63,404 bases of DNA from Mesorhizobium sp. B2-7-1 (GCF_006440735.1 NZ_VFUA01000027.1:1-63404), one strand, 5' to 3'. Numbered from the stretch's first letter, positions 1 through 9,816 are shown. Numbers and translations: made by a program. Notes: a model not told the origin generated them from the sequence alone.

Positions 1-739
1 TCTCGGTGCCGGTCTTCTTGTTCCAGTCGGCGACCTCGGGCATGTCCTCGGTGATCAGGTACATATGCTCCATCGCGAGCACCGGCAGCTCCAGCCCGAC
101 CATGCGGCCGACCTCGCGCGCCCACAGGCCACCGGCATTGACGACATGCTCGGTCACCACTTCGCCCTTGTTGGTGATGACGCGCCACAGCCCGTCGGGC
201 CGGCGCACGATGTCCTCGACCTTGGTGAAGCGCTCGACTTCGGCGCCCAGTTTGCGCGCCGCCTTGGCATAGGCATGCGTCACGCCAGATGGATCGAGGT
301 GGCCGTCCTCCTTGTTGCGCACCGCGCCGACGAACTGGCTGGGATCGATGAGCGGCATCAATTCCGCCGCTTCCTTGGCCGAGATCACTTCGAGATCGAT
401 GCCGAGATAGCGCCCCTTCGACACCACGCCGCGCAGCCAGTCGAGCCGCGCCTCGGTCGCCGCCAGCAGCACGCCGCCGGTGAGATGCACGCCGGTCGCC
501 TGTCCCGAGAGTTCCTCGATCTCCTTGTAGAGCGAGATCGTGTATTTCTGCAGCTTGGCGACGTTGGGATCGCCATTGATCGTGTGCATGCCGCCGGCCG
601 CATGCCAGGTCGAGCCCGACGTCAGCTCGTCGCGCTCCAGCAGCACGACATCGGTCCAGCCATGGCGAGCAAGATGGAACAGCACCGAGCATCCGACGAC
701 ACCGCCGCCGATGACCACGACCTTTGCATGCGACTTCAT
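1..739 (-). CDS. FAD-dependent oxidoreductase, dimethylglycine/sarcosine dehydrogenase-like (C-terminal part off the window)
   Basis: Reading the minus strand from the ATG at 739 gives about 246 residues before the window edge. The N-terminus has a dinucleotide-binding fold (VVVIGGGVVGCSVLFHLA), followed by the SGSTWHAAGGMH and HLDPSGVTHAYA segments typical of the DAO-fold dehydrogenases that carry a C-terminal GcvT domain. Known members oxidise N-methyl groups of dimethylglycine or sarcosine and pass formaldehyde to tetrahydrofolate. The gene lies 63 bp downstream of the MttB-like gene on the same strand, so the two probably form one operon for methylated-amine breakdown. The GcvT domain cannot be seen because the gene is truncated by the window, so the exact substrate is open. 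Confidence 0.8.
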   Translation of the reverse strand, partial: MKSHAKVVVIGGGVVGCSVLFHLARHGWTDVVLLERDELTSGSTWHAAGGMHTINGDPNVAKLQKYTISLYKEIEELSGQATGVHLTGGVLLAATEARLDWLRGVVSKGRYLGIDLEVISAKEAAELMPLIDPSQFVGAVRNKEDGHLDPSGVTHAYAKAARKLGAEVERFTKVEDIVRRPDGLWRVITNKGEVVTEHVVNAGGLWAREVGRMVGLELPVLAMEHMYLITEDMPEVADWNKKTGTE

Positions 740-802
740 GGGTTTTCTCGTTGGTTCAGTGAGTTGAGAGGTTGAAATGAATCAATATGGGAAGCTGGTC
801 CC

Positions 803-2341
803 TCACGGCTCGCCTTGCCCGATCGTTTCCTTGCGGCGGGCCATATAGGCTTCGAGCGCCTCGCGCACGGCAGGCTCCATGGCCGGCTGGACATACTCCT
901 CCAGCGCTTTCTTCCAGAGCCGCGTCGCGCGCGCCGTCGTGTCGAGCGCCCCCGCCTCCTGCCAGGCCTCGTAATTCTGCCAGTTGGACAGCATCGGCTG
1001 ATAGAAGGCGGTGGCATAGCGCTCCAGCGTGTGCGGCTCGCCGAAGAAATGGCCGCCGGTCGGCACAGCGCCCAGCGCCTCGACCGCGAGCTCCGGCTCG
1101 TCGACCACGATCGGCCGCAGGAATTCCATCATGTGCTGGATCATCTCGACATCGATGATGAGCTTTTCGAACGAGGCCGTCAGCCCGCCCTCCTGCCAGC
1201 CGGCGGCATGATAGACGAGATTGCCGTGGCCCAGCACCGCGCCCCACAAAGCCATCAGCGTCTCATAGGCGCCCTGCGCATCGGCTGCATTGGAGGCCGA
1301 GCCCGGCGTGGTGCGGTACGGCAAGTTGTAGCGCCGCGCCAGCTGTCCGGAAGCGATATTGGCCTTGGTGTTCTCCGGCGTGCCGAAGGCTGGCGCGCCC
1401 GACTTCATGTCGACATTGGAGGTGAAGGCGCCATACATCACCGGCGCTCCGGGGCGCACCAGTTGCGTCAGCACGATGCCGAACAGCGCTTCGGCGTTCT
1501 GCTGCGCCAGCGCGCCGGCCAGCGTCACCGGGCTCATCGCGCCCATCAGCGTGAACGGCGTCACCGCCACCGACTGGCCGTATTCGGCCATGGTCATCAG
1601 CCCTTCGGCCATCATCTCGTCGAAGCGGCGCGGCGAGTTGACCGAAATGATGGTGGTGATGCCGGGGTCCTGCGCCAACTGCTCCAGCGTCAGCTCTCGC
1701 GCGATCGCCATCATCTCGATGCCGTCCAGCGCCCTGCCCCGGCCGATCGCCGAGACATGGAAGCATTTGTCGGTCAGCGTCAGATTGGCGAAATAGGTGT
1801 CCATATGCCTAGTGTTCGCCGGCAGCTCGATCGGCGCGCAAACCTGGTTGCCGAGCATGTGGATGCAGTTGAAATGCTGCGCCAGCCGGACGAGATCCGA
1901 GTAGTCGGCGAGATTGCCGGCGCGGCGGCCGCGCTCCATGTCATGCACGTTGGGCGGGCCGGCGACGAGCGTGAAGTTGATGGTGCTGCCGCCGATATGG
2001 ATGGCGTGCGCCGGATTGCGTGGAGTAAGCGTGTAATTGCTGCGCGTCGACTTCAGCGCCGCCTCGACCATGCCGCGATCGACGCGCACATTCATCGAGC
2101 CGCGATCGACCTTGGCGCCGGCGCGCTCGAACAGCGACAGCGCCCGCGGGCTCATCACCTCGATGCCGAAATTCTCCAGTATATGCATCGATGCCTGGTG
2201 GATGGCCTCGATCTGGTCGGCCGACAGCAACGCCATCGGCGGATAGGGATTCTCCACCCGCCGCCGCGGCAGTTGTGGAATGGCCGCGGGGCCACGGTTG
2301 CTGGTGCGCTCGGCGCCGCGCTTGCGTCTTGGTTCGCTCAT
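803..2341 (-). CDS. MttB/COG5598-family methyltransferase without pyrrolysine
   Basis: This 512-residue protein is full length for the trimethylamine methyltransferase superfamily (for example the stretches PMALLSADQIEAIHQASM and YGAFTSNVDMKSGAPAFG). The reading frame has no internal amber codon, so it belongs to the non-pyrrolysine branch. Characterised members of that branch demethylate glycine betaine or other quaternary amines using a corrinoid protein. No corrinoid-binding protein is next to it here. The start is the ATG at 2341; the gene is the first on the minus strand and is followed by the FAD dehydrogenase. The pairing suggests stepwise demethylation of a methylated amine, but the true substrate and methyl acceptor are inferred only. 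Confidence 0.8.
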   Translation of the reverse strand: MSEPRRKRGAERTSNRGPAAIPQLPRRRVENPYPPMALLSADQIEAIHQASMHILENFGIEVMSPRALSLFERAGAKVDRGSMNVRVDRGMVEAALKSTRSNYTLTPRNPAHAIHIGGSTINFTLVAGPPNVHDMERGRRAGNLADYSDLVRLAQHFNCIHMLGNQVCAPIELPANTRHMDTYFANLTLTDKCFHVSAIGRGRALDGIEMMAIARELTLEQLAQDPGITTIISVNSPRRFDEMMAEGLMTMAEYGQSVAVTPFTLMGAMSPVTLAGALAQQNAEALFGIVLTQLVRPGAPVMYGAFTSNVDMKSGAPAFGTPENTKANIASGQLARRYNLPYRTTPGSASNAADAQGAYETLMALWGAVLGHGNLVYHAAGWQEGGLTASFEKLIIDVEMIQHMMEFLRPIVVDEPELAVEALGAVPTGGHFFGEPHTLERYATAFYQPMLSNWQNYEAWQEAGALDTTARATRLWKKALEEYVQPAMEPAVREALEAYMARRKETIGQGEP

Positions 2342-2552
2342 GCACGCATCAGAGCGCCGGCATCACATGCGAGCTGTCAGGAATTCGCCATTTGCCGGCG
2401 TGATTTTAGCCAAGGCGGCATTTTTCAAAATCGGCGAAAAGAATAACGACACAGGCAGTCGCGATATCGATACCCGGCTTTTTTGCGCCCCCGCGCCGGC
2501 GTTAAGGAACCGCGCAAGACTCCTTTTATGATTTCGGCCTATTCGTCTTCCA

Positions 2553-3143
2553 ATGCGTAGGTCGAGTTTTAGTAAAATTGTAGCTGTTTCCGTGCTGCTG
2601 GCGCTTTCGGCCTGCGCGACGGCGCCCAGCCACATCAACAATGTCTGCGCCGTCTTCGACCAGAATGACGGCTGGTTCGACAACTGGCAGTCGGCCGCCG
2701 AGCGGACCGAGCAGAAATACGGCATTCCCGTTCCCGTGCTGATGGCGACGGTGCGCAAGGAATCCGGCTTCAAGAGCAATGCCCGCCCGCCGCGCACCAA
2801 GCTGCTCGGCTTCATCCCGTGGAAGCATGTCTCGAGCGCCACCGGCTACTCGCAGGCGCTCGACGGCACCTGGTCGCAATATCAGCGGGAGACCGGCAAC
2901 TGGGCGGCACGCCGGACGCGCTTTACCGACGCCGTCGATTTTGTCGGCTGGTATCATTCCAAGACGGCGGACACGTTCGGCGTCGCCCGCAACGACACCT
3001 ACAATCTTTACCTCGCCTATTACCTCGGCTGGACCGCCTATGGCCGCGGCAATCGCGGCGACGCCGGCGTTCAAAGCTACGCGCGCGCCACCGATCAGAT
3101 GGCGCGCGATTATCAGGCGCAGCTACGGCAATGCGGAAACTAG
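2553..3143 (+). CDS. Lytic transglycosylase (SLT-fold) lipoprotein
   Basis: The 196-residue product begins with a lipoprotein signal: basic start, hydrophobic stretch and a lipobox ending LSAC, which puts the lipidated cysteine at residue 21. The catalytic glutamate of the soluble-lytic-transglycosylase fold is recognisable in VRKESGF (Glu70), preceded by YGIPVPVLMA, and later segments (GYSQALDGTW, YHSKTADTFGV, YLGWTAYGRG) fit the fold. It should cleave peptidoglycan strands at the outer membrane. It is small for the family and stands alone: it diverges from the methyltransferase gene and converges on the peptide-importer ATPase gene with 12 bp between the stops. I see no clear ribosome-binding site ahead of the ATG at 2553. 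Confidence 0.75.
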   Translation: MRRSSFSKIVAVSVLLALSACATAPSHINNVCAVFDQNDGWFDNWQSAAERTEQKYGIPVPVLMATVRKESGFKSNARPPRTKLLGFIPWKHVSSATGYSQALDGTWSQYQRETGNWAARRTRFTDAVDFVGWYHSKTADTFGVARNDTYNLYLAYYLGWTAYGRGNRGDAGVQSYARATDQMARDYQAQLRQCGN

Positions 3144-3155
3144 CTGCTTCCGGGA

Positions 3156-5486
3156 CTAGTGCCGCCTCGTCCTGTCTTTTGGCCCTTTGACACCGGTTTC
3201 GGAAGTCTCGTCGCGCACTTTGTTGCGACGACCTCGCATTCCGGCCTGGTCCTGCTCCACGGCGTCGCCGATCTCGTCCGCTTCCGCGGTCGAGGATTTG
3301 CCACGCGGTCTGTTGGGCGCCGCGCCTGTCGACCCCGGCCCGGTGCCGTGCGCATCTTCCGGCACGCCTTCATGCGCGGCATGTTCCTTGTCGAACTTGA
3401 TGACCGGCTCCATCTTGGTCAGCACGTCGTCCGAAAGCCAGCACAGGCTCGTATGGCCGCCGCCGAGATCCTTCACCGGCGGCACCTTCGTCTCGCACAG
3501 ATTGTCCGGCACCAGCTTCTTGTAGCCGCAGCGCGTCTGGAACGGGCAGCCGGTCGGCGGGTTCATCGCCGACGGGATGTCGCCTTCGAGCACGATGTGC
3601 TTCTTGACCACGCTGGTGTCGGCGATCGGGATCGCCGAGAGCAACGCCTCGGTGTAGGGATGGTAAGGCGGCGAGAAGATCTGGTCCGTCGTCCCCTGCT
3701 CGACGATATAGCCCAGATACATGACGACGACGCGGTCGGCGATGTAGCGCACCACCGACAGGTCGTGGCTGATGAACAGCATCGTCGTCTTGTTCTTGCG
3801 CTGGATATCCATCAAGAGCTCGGTCACCGCCGCCTGCACCGAGACATCGAGCGCCGAGACCGGCTCGTCGGCCACCACCACCTTGGCATCGCCGGCAAAG
3901 GCGCGCGCGACGCCGATGCGCTGCTTCTGGCCGCCCGACAGCTGGCGCGGCTTGCGGGTCTCGAAGGCGCGCGGCAGCTTCACCAGGTCGAGCAGCTCCA
4001 GCATGCGCTGGCGCCGCTCGGCGACATTCTTGCCGACATTGAACTTTTCCAGTGTGCGGATGATCTGCGATCCGACGCTGTGGCTGGGGTTCAGCGTATC
4101 GAACGGGTTCTGGAACACCATCTGGATCGACGAGACGGTATCGACGCCGCGGTTCTCGATGCCCGTCGACTGGATCTCCTTGTTGGCCAGGGTCACCGTG
4201 CCGGAGCTGGCGGTCTCCAGGCCGAGCAGCACCTTGGCCAGCGTCGACTTTCCGCAGCCGGACTCGCCGACGATAGCCACCGTCTCGGATTCGCGCGCGG
4301 TGAACGAGATCGTCTCGTTGGCCTTGACGACCCGGCCTTCGCTGGAGCCGAACACCTCGCTGCCGCCGACCCTGTAGTATTTCTTGAGGTCCTGGATCTT
4401 CAGCACCGGCGCGCCGGGCTCGACCTTTTCGCTGACCTTCTTGGCGCCAGGCGGCAGCGCCTCCCAGTCGATCTCGTTGAAGCGCACGCAGCGCGAGAAA
4501 TGCCCCTCATGGCCCTCGACCGGGATCATCGGGATTTCCGCGGCGTTGCAGACGCCCTCGACGAAATGGTGGCAGCGCGGACCGAAATTGCAGCCCTTCG
4601 GCCGCTCATGCGGCAGCGGCAACTGTCCAGGAATGGAGATCAGCGGCCGTGAATTCTTGTCGGCGCCGGGCAGCGGGATCGAACGGAACAGCCCTTGCGT
4701 ATAGGGATGGCGCATCCGGTCGAACACGTCCTCGATCTTGCCGGTCTCGACCGCCTCGCCGGAATACATCACCGTGATCTTGTTGCAGGTCTCGAGGATG
4801 AGGCCCAGATTGTGCGACACGAAGATCATTGAGGTGCCGAACTTCTCGCCGAGCCCCTTGACCAGCTCGACGATGCCGGCCTCGACGGTGACGTCGAGCG
4901 CGGTGGTCGGCTCGTCGAGCAGAAGCAGCGCCGGCTTGGACAACAGCGCCATGGCGATGACGATGCGCTGCTGCTGGCCGCCGGAAAGCTGGTGCGGATA
5001 GGAACGCATCATGCGCTCCGGATCGGGCAGCTTCACCGCCCGCACCATCTCCAGCGCTCTGGTGTAGGCCTCCTCCTTCGACACCTTGTCGTGGATCAGC
5101 GGCACTTCCATCAATTGCTGGCCGATCTTCATCGCCGGATTGAGGCTCGCCATCGGCTCCTGGTAGATCATGGCGATCTTGTTGCCGCGGATGGCGCGCA
5201 GCTCCTCCTCGGAGAGCTCGCCCATATCCTTGCCCTGGAACTTGATCTTGCCGCCGACGATCTTCCCGATGTTGGAGAGGTCGCGCATGATGCCGAGCGA
5301 CACAGTCGACTTGCCACAGCCGGACTCGCCGACGATGCCCATCGCCTCGCCGGGCATCACCGTGCAGGAAAAATCCATCACGGCCGGGATCTCGCCCTTG
5401 CGGGTGAAGAAGGAGATCGAGAGATTCTCGATCTCGATGATCGGCTGACCGGTCGCCTTGGCTGGATCTCGAACTGCCTCGTTCAT
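3156..5486 (-). CDS. Fused double ATPase of a dipeptide/oligopeptide ABC importer (DppD-DppF type)
   Basis: Two complete nucleotide-binding domains lie in one 776-residue chain. Each has a Walker A (GESGCGKST), a signature (LSGGQQQR, LSGGQKQR) and a Walker B (LLLLDEPTTALD, VVVADEPVSALD), and each ends in the cysteine-bearing tail typical of oligopeptide ATPases (GCNFGPRCHHF, GCPFQTRCGY). I prefer the ATG at 5486, which has GGAG six bases upstream, over the TTG at 5498. After the second domain the protein continues for roughly 70 hydrophilic, charged residues (GTGPGSTGAAPNRP onward) with no recognisable fold. It is the last gene of the four-gene importer operon and energises the two permeases just upstream. 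Confidence 0.92.
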   Translation of the reverse strand: MNEAVRDPAKATGQPIIEIENLSISFFTRKGEIPAVMDFSCTVMPGEAMGIVGESGCGKSTVSLGIMRDLSNIGKIVGGKIKFQGKDMGELSEEELRAIRGNKIAMIYQEPMASLNPAMKIGQQLMEVPLIHDKVSKEEAYTRALEMVRAVKLPDPERMMRSYPHQLSGGQQQRIVIAMALLSKPALLLLDEPTTALDVTVEAGIVELVKGLGEKFGTSMIFVSHNLGLILETCNKITVMYSGEAVETGKIEDVFDRMRHPYTQGLFRSIPLPGADKNSRPLISIPGQLPLPHERPKGCNFGPRCHHFVEGVCNAAEIPMIPVEGHEGHFSRCVRFNEIDWEALPPGAKKVSEKVEPGAPVLKIQDLKKYYRVGGSEVFGSSEGRVVKANETISFTARESETVAIVGESGCGKSTLAKVLLGLETASSGTVTLANKEIQSTGIENRGVDTVSSIQMVFQNPFDTLNPSHSVGSQIIRTLEKFNVGKNVAERRQRMLELLDLVKLPRAFETRKPRQLSGGQKQRIGVARAFAGDAKVVVADEPVSALDVSVQAAVTELLMDIQRKNKTTMLFISHDLSVVRYIADRVVVMYLGYIVEQGTTDQIFSPPYHPYTEALLSAIPIADTSVVKKHIVLEGDIPSAMNPPTGCPFQTRCGYKKLVPDNLCETKVPPVKDLGGGHTSLCWLSDDVLTKMEPVIKFDKEHAAHEGVPEDAHGTGPGSTGAAPNRPRGKSSTAEADEIGDAVEQDQAGMRGRRNKVRDETSETGVKGPKDRTRRH

Positions 5487-5536
5487 GGGTCGCTCCAATC
5501 CTTGGTTCTTGGCAAGTAGGGCCTAAGACCCCGCCA

Positions 5537-6694
5537 TCAATCCTTCATCGACTGTTCGCGCAGTGAGTCCGCCAAAAGGTTCAGCCCCAGCACGAACGAC
5601 ATCAGGGCGATCGTCGGCGGCAGCGCCGGGTGTATGAAGGAACGCAGCAGCCGGCTGGCGTCCTTGATCGCGGTGCCCCAGTCGGGGCTTTCCGGCGCCA
5701 GGCCCAGGCCGAAATAGCCGAGCGTTCCGAGCAGGATCGTCGTGTAGCCGATGCGCAGGCAGGCATCGACGATCAGCGGACCGCGCGCATTGGGCAGGAT
5801 CTCCCACAGCATGATGTACCAGGGCGATTCACCGCGCGTCTGCGCCGCCGCCACATAGTCGCGCGTCTTGATGTCCATGGTCAGCCCGCGCACGATGCGG
5901 AACACGCCGGGGCTGGAGGCGAACACCACCGCCACGAAGATGTTGAGCTGGTTGGGATCGATGTGGACGATCTTGAGCGGATCCTTGTCGAAGACCAGGC
6001 CGGTATAGATCCAGCCGCCGACGACCAGCGTTATGCCGAGCAGGATATAGAGCCGGTCCGGCCGGTTCTTGTAGCGGGTCCAGAACAGCACGCAGAAGAA
6101 GATGATCGGGAACAGGAAGAACAGTCCCGCCATCGCATAGGGGATCGGCGTGTCCATGATGCCCGGCGTCACCAGCAGGTAGAACAAGAGGATAACCGGG
6201 AAGGCCAGCACCAGGTTGGCAAGGAACGACAGCAGCGTGTCGATCTTGCCGCCATAGTAACCGGCCGGCAGGCCGAGCGTGATGCCGACCATCAGCGCGA
6301 AACCGGTGGCGGCCGGCGCGATGATCAGCACGATCTGGCTGCCATAGACCATGCGCGAGAACACGTCGCGGGCAAGCTTGTCGCCGCCGAAATAATAGAC
6401 GAGCTTCGACGCCGGCTCGATCGCGCCGGGCAGCGTGTCCTTCATCACCGAGACCTGCGCCAGCGGATCGAAGGGCGAGATGGTCGAGGCGAAGATCGCC
6501 GTGAACAGCCAGAACAGGCAGATGAAGACGCCGGCAATGCCGACGCCGCTGTCGAAGAGCTGGCCGTAGAGTCCCAGCCGCTTCTTGTAGGTAAAGCTGG
6601 CGCCCATCACCAGGATGAGGGCGACCCACACCGGCCAGAACCGCCAGAGCACGCCGAGAACCACGTCGAAGGCGCTGATATATTCGGTTTGCAT
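5537..6694 (-). CDS. Dipeptide/oligopeptide ABC importer permease (DppC type), enlarged
   Basis: This inner-membrane permease carries the binding-protein-dependent transport signature near its C-terminus (DYVAAAQTRGESPWYIMLWEILPN). At 385 residues it is clearly longer than the roughly 300 usual for DppC. The extra part sits mid-protein, about residues 170-240, and includes two additional hydrophobic stretches (LFFLFPIIFFCVLFW and LYILLGITLVVGGWIY) joined to a polar segment (DKDPLKIVHIDPNQ). Its start is 12 bp after the stop of the partner permease and 50 bp precede the ATPase start, which fits an operon. The function follows from the family; the transported peptide is unknown. Confidence 0.9.
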   Translation of the reverse strand: MQTEYISAFDVVLGVLWRFWPVWVALILVMGASFTYKKRLGLYGQLFDSGVGIAGVFICLFWLFTAIFASTISPFDPLAQVSVMKDTLPGAIEPASKLVYYFGGDKLARDVFSRMVYGSQIVLIIAPAATGFALMVGITLGLPAGYYGGKIDTLLSFLANLVLAFPVILLFYLLVTPGIMDTPIPYAMAGLFFLFPIIFFCVLFWTRYKNRPDRLYILLGITLVVGGWIYTGLVFDKDPLKIVHIDPNQLNIFVAVVFASSPGVFRIVRGLTMDIKTRDYVAAAQTRGESPWYIMLWEILPNARGPLIVDACLRIGYTTILLGTLGYFGLGLAPESPDWGTAIKDASRLLRSFIHPALPPTIALMSFVLGLNLLADSLREQSMKD

Positions 6695-6706
6695 CGGCCC
6701 TGCCCT

Positions 6707-7747
6707 CTACTGAACCCGGATACGCGGATTGAGAAACGCGTAGCCGACATCGGAAATGAGCTGCGTGATCAGCACGATGAACACCGAGACCAGCGAGCAG
6801 CCGAGCAGCAGGTCGATGTCGTTGTTGCCGGCGGCTTCGACCAGCGTGTAGCCGAAACCCTGGTAGCGGAACATCACCTCGACGATGACAACGCCGGTGA
6901 GCAGCCACGGGAACTGCAGCATGATGACGGTGAATGGCGCGATCAGCGCGTTGCGCAAGGCGTGCTTGATCACCACGCTGCTGAAGGACAGGCCCTTCAG
7001 CCGGGCGGTGCGGATATATTGCTGCGTCATCACCTCGACCATCGAGGCGCGTGTCATGCGCGCGATGTAACCGATGCCGTAGATCGCCAGCGTGATCACC
7101 GGCAGGGTGAAATTGTAGAAGGTGATGCCCTGGCTGGCGGACGCGGCCGAGCCGTTCAGCCAGCCGAGCCAGGATGCGAAGATGACGGTAAAGATGACGC
7201 CGGACACATATTCGGGCGTCGCCGTCGAAGCGATCGAGGCGACGGACAATGTCCGGTCCGTGCGTGAGCCTTCGCGCATGCCGGCAAGAATGCCGATGAG
7301 CAGCGAGATCGGCACCATCACCGCCAGCACCCAGAACATCAGCAATCCGGTAGCGCCGAGGGCCGGGAAGAGTTTCGCGGCGACGGTCGTCTTGAATTTG
7401 GTCGAGCAGCCGAAGTCACCCTGCAGCACACCGGAGAATTTCGGCTCCGTCGGATCGTTGCAGAAGGAGAAGCGCTGCGTCGTCTTGCCGGTCGCCGGAT
7501 CGGTGATCGGGTGCTTTGGCACGACGCCAAGCCACTGGCCGTAACGCACGAAGAAGTTCTGCCGGTAGCCATGATTGACCAGCCAGCTTTCAAGCTGGTC
7601 GGCGGGCGTGTGCATCTCGGTCTGGCTGATCGCCAGCTTCTTCAGATTGGGCTCGAGATTGACGAGGAAGAAGACGACCAGCGTCAGGCACAGCATCGTA
7701 AGCAGTATCGTTCCGATGCGTCTGGCGATGAATGAGAACATGCGCAC
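6707..7747 (-). CDS. Dipeptide/oligopeptide ABC importer permease (DppB type)
   Basis: The 346-residue product has an N-terminal membrane helix (IGTILLTMLCLTLVVFFLVN), a large periplasmic loop, and then the core permease domain with the coupling motif (QYIRTARLKGLSFSSVVIKH). The loop has two cysteines (RFSFCNDP, GDFGCSTKF) that could form a disulfide. Translation may start at the GTG at 7747 or the ATG at 7741; a GGGGGT stretch just upstream could serve either. It pairs with the DppC-type protein to make the membrane channel of the importer. Confidence 0.9.
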   Translation of the reverse strand: MRMFSFIARRIGTILLTMLCLTLVVFFLVNLEPNLKKLAISQTEMHTPADQLESWLVNHGYRQNFFVRYGQWLGVVPKHPITDPATGKTTQRFSFCNDPTEPKFSGVLQGDFGCSTKFKTTVAAKLFPALGATGLLMFWVLAVMVPISLLIGILAGMREGSRTDRTLSVASIASTATPEYVSGVIFTVIFASWLGWLNGSAASASQGITFYNFTLPVITLAIYGIGYIARMTRASMVEVMTQQYIRTARLKGLSFSSVVIKHALRNALIAPFTVIMLQFPWLLTGVVIVEVMFRYQGFGYTLVEAAGNNDIDLLLGCSLVSVFIVLITQLISDVGYAFLNPRIRVQ

Positions 7748-7848
7748 CCCCTGCCGGCCGGGTTGGGGTCAGATACGTTCAACCCTGTTTCGTAATGCGG
7801 ATGACGCCCCGCCACCGCTGCAGGATATGCAACGGCGACGAAGCTGCA

Positions 7849-7876
7849 AATACGAGGGGCGGCTGCCCCTCGTATT
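7849..7876 (-). other. 12-bp perfect stem-loop between binding-protein and permease genes
   Basis: The arms AATACGAGGGGC and GCCCCTCGTATT flank a 4-base loop. It lies 14 bp past the binding-protein stop and about 100 bp before the permease start. No T-tract follows on the minus strand, so it looks more like an mRNA-stabilising hairpin or partial attenuator than a full terminator. Such hairpins are known to raise binding-protein levels over membrane components in ABC operons. Confidence 0.7.
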
Positions 7877-7890
7877 CATCGCGCCATGGA

Positions 7891-9552
7891 TCACGCCTGG
7901 TCGAGCCAGACCTTGCCGAAGTCGTGCTCGTAGGTGGGGTGCATCGAGTGGTTCTTCACCTCGGGCTTGATGTTGATGTAGAGCTTGCGCCAGTAAGGCT
8001 GGATGATGATGCCGGAATCCTGCAGGGTCTGCTCGATATCCTTCATCACAACCTTGCGCTTCTCCGCATCGGCGATGCCGAGCGCCTCGTTCACCTTCTT
8101 GTCGAAGTCCGGATTGGCATAGGCCGTCTCGTTCCACGCTTCACCGGTGCGGTAAGCGATGGCGATCACCTGGATGCCCAGCGGGCGCATGTTCCAGTTG
8201 GTCTCCGAGAAGGGATACTTGGTCCAGTCGTTCCAGAAGGTCGAGCTCGGCAGCACCGTGCGCTTCACCTTGATGCCGGCTTCGCGCAGCTGGGCCGCGA
8301 TCGCGTCCGTGGTGTTCTTGTGGTAGTCCTCGTCGTTGCTGATCAGCTCGTGCTCGAAATCGATCGCGCCGGCTTCCGTCAGCATCTGCTTGGCCTTGGC
8401 GATGTCGCGCTTGACCTCGGGCAGCTTGACATATTCCGGATGGATCGGCGCGACATGGTGGTTTTCGGCCGGCGTGCCGGCATTGCCGTAGCCGAGCTGC
8501 AGCACGGTGGCGTTGTCGACGGCGAGCAGCATCGCCTGACGAACCTTCTGGTCGTCATAGGGCTTTTTGCCGACGTTGAAGCGCGACACAACCGTGGCGG
8601 CCGTCACGACTTCCGAAACCGGCGCGCCGACATCCGCGATGATCTTGATGTAGTCGGCGGTGGTTTCGTGGTTGGTCTGGACTTCGCCCGACTCGAAAGC
8701 CGAGACGGTCGCCGCCGGATCGGTGCCGTAGTCGATGAACTCGACGCCGTCGAGGAAGGCCTCGCCCTGCCACCACTTGCCGGTCGTGCGGCGCTTGTAG
8801 ACCACTTTCTGACCGACGTCGTAGGAGACCAGCTCGAACGGACCGGTGCCGATCGGGCAGTTCTTGAAGTTGGCGCCCTTCTCGTCGAAGGTCTTGTGCA
8901 CGACCAGCGCCGGGTAGTCGCACAGGTTCGGGATGATGGCGATGTCGGGCTTGGTCAGCTTGAGCTTGACCGTCATGTCGTCGACCTTGACGACGGAGCC
9001 CTCGCGCAGCTTCTTGGACGTCTCGTCGACCAGGCTGCCGAGGCGGCCAGGCATCGAGTTGCCTTCCGCGCCCTTGTCGGCCCAACGGGTGAAATTGTAG
9101 ATCACGTCGTCGGCGGTGAACTTGTCGCCATTGTTCCATTCGACGCCCGGTCGCACATGCAGCGTGTATTCGGTGGCGTCGTCATTGATGTCCCAGCTTG
9201 CCAGCAGGTACGGCGCGAAGGTGTATTCCTTGGTGTATTTCACCAGCGGCTCGAGCGCCTGGCGCTCGGCATTGGAGATTTCGGACCAGTCGGCGGTGCG
9301 CGGATCCTTCGGGTCCTTGATGGACATCGCGACCTTGATCACGCCGCCCTTCTTGCCCTGCACATCCTCGGCCCTGGCCGGGGTCGGATCGGCGAGGCCG
9401 AGCATGCCATAGGCCATTGCCGTCGATGCGCCGAAGACGCTGGCCAATGCCAGGAATTCTCGACGGTCCACATTGCTGCCCGTCTTGGCTTCTTCGGCCA
9501 TTTTCAGGATGTGATCCGGAACACGATCACCGTTGCTCTTATAGATTGCCAT
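7891..9552 (-). CDS. Periplasmic peptide-binding protein (solute-binding family 5), Tat-type signal
   Basis: This 553-residue protein matches the DppA/OppA family by length and by segments such as [20 protein letters not shown] and [14 protein letters not shown], the usual entry to the ligand-binding fold. The N-terminus carries a twin-arginine signal starting about residue 30 ([15 protein letters not shown]) with cleavage likely after PARA. The long lead before the twin arginine is common for Tat-exported binding proteins. The ATG at 9552 has GGGAG upstream at good spacing. It is the first gene of the importer operon. The ligand could be a peptide or another compound carried by this family. 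Confidence 0.93.
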   Translation of the reverse strand: MAIYKSNGDRVPDHILKMAEEAKTGSNVDRREFLALASVFGASTAMAYGMLGLADPTPARAEDVQGKKGGVIKVAMSIKDPKDPRTADWSEISNAERQALEPLVKYTKEYTFAPYLLASWDINDDATEYTLHVRPGVEWNNGDKFTADDVIYNFTRWADKGAEGNSMPGRLGSLVDETSKKLREGSVVKVDDMTVKLKLTKPDIAIIPNLCDYPALVVHKTFDEKGANFKNCPIGTGPFELVSYDVGQKVVYKRRTTGKWWQGEAFLDGVEFIDYGTDPAATVSAFESGEVQTNHETTADYIKIIADVGAPVSEVVTAATVVSRFNVGKKPYDDQKVRQAMLLAVDNATVLQLGYGNAGTPAENHHVAPIHPEYVKLPEVKRDIAKAKQMLTEAGAIDFEHELISNDEDYHKNTTDAIAAQLREAGIKVKRTVLPSSTFWNDWTKYPFSETNWNMRPLGIQVIAIAYRTGEAWNETAYANPDFDKKVNEALGIADAEKRKVVMKDIEQTLQDSGIIIQPYWRKLYINIKPEVKNHSMHPTYEHDFGKVWLDQA

Positions 9553-9816
9553 GACTTACTCCCATTGTTGGCTTTCCGCCTTTTAACATTCCGCATCCAG
9601 ACCGCGTTGTCAAAAGACGGTGTGGAGCAGGAACATGCTAGGGAATGTGCATCTTTGGTGGCAACCCGGTTCGCGCGATAGCGACAGTCTTGACGCAAAT
9701 TTGTTATCGCGACGCGGATTTCCCAAAAAATCGCCGCGACCGATTAAATCAATACATTTTATGCGGATAAAGGCCCCGCGCCCGTGGCGCGCAGGCAGGG
9801 AAACGGCGGCGCGGCC

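Noticed and set aside
65..775. A 236-residue plus-strand frame at the window start.
   Set aside because: The opposite strand encodes the FAD dehydrogenase N-terminus with a clear nucleotide-binding motif; the plus frame is its shadow.
803..2341. A pyrrolysine-containing trimethylamine methyltransferase.
   Set aside because: There is no in-frame amber codon and no pylT or pylS gene in the window.
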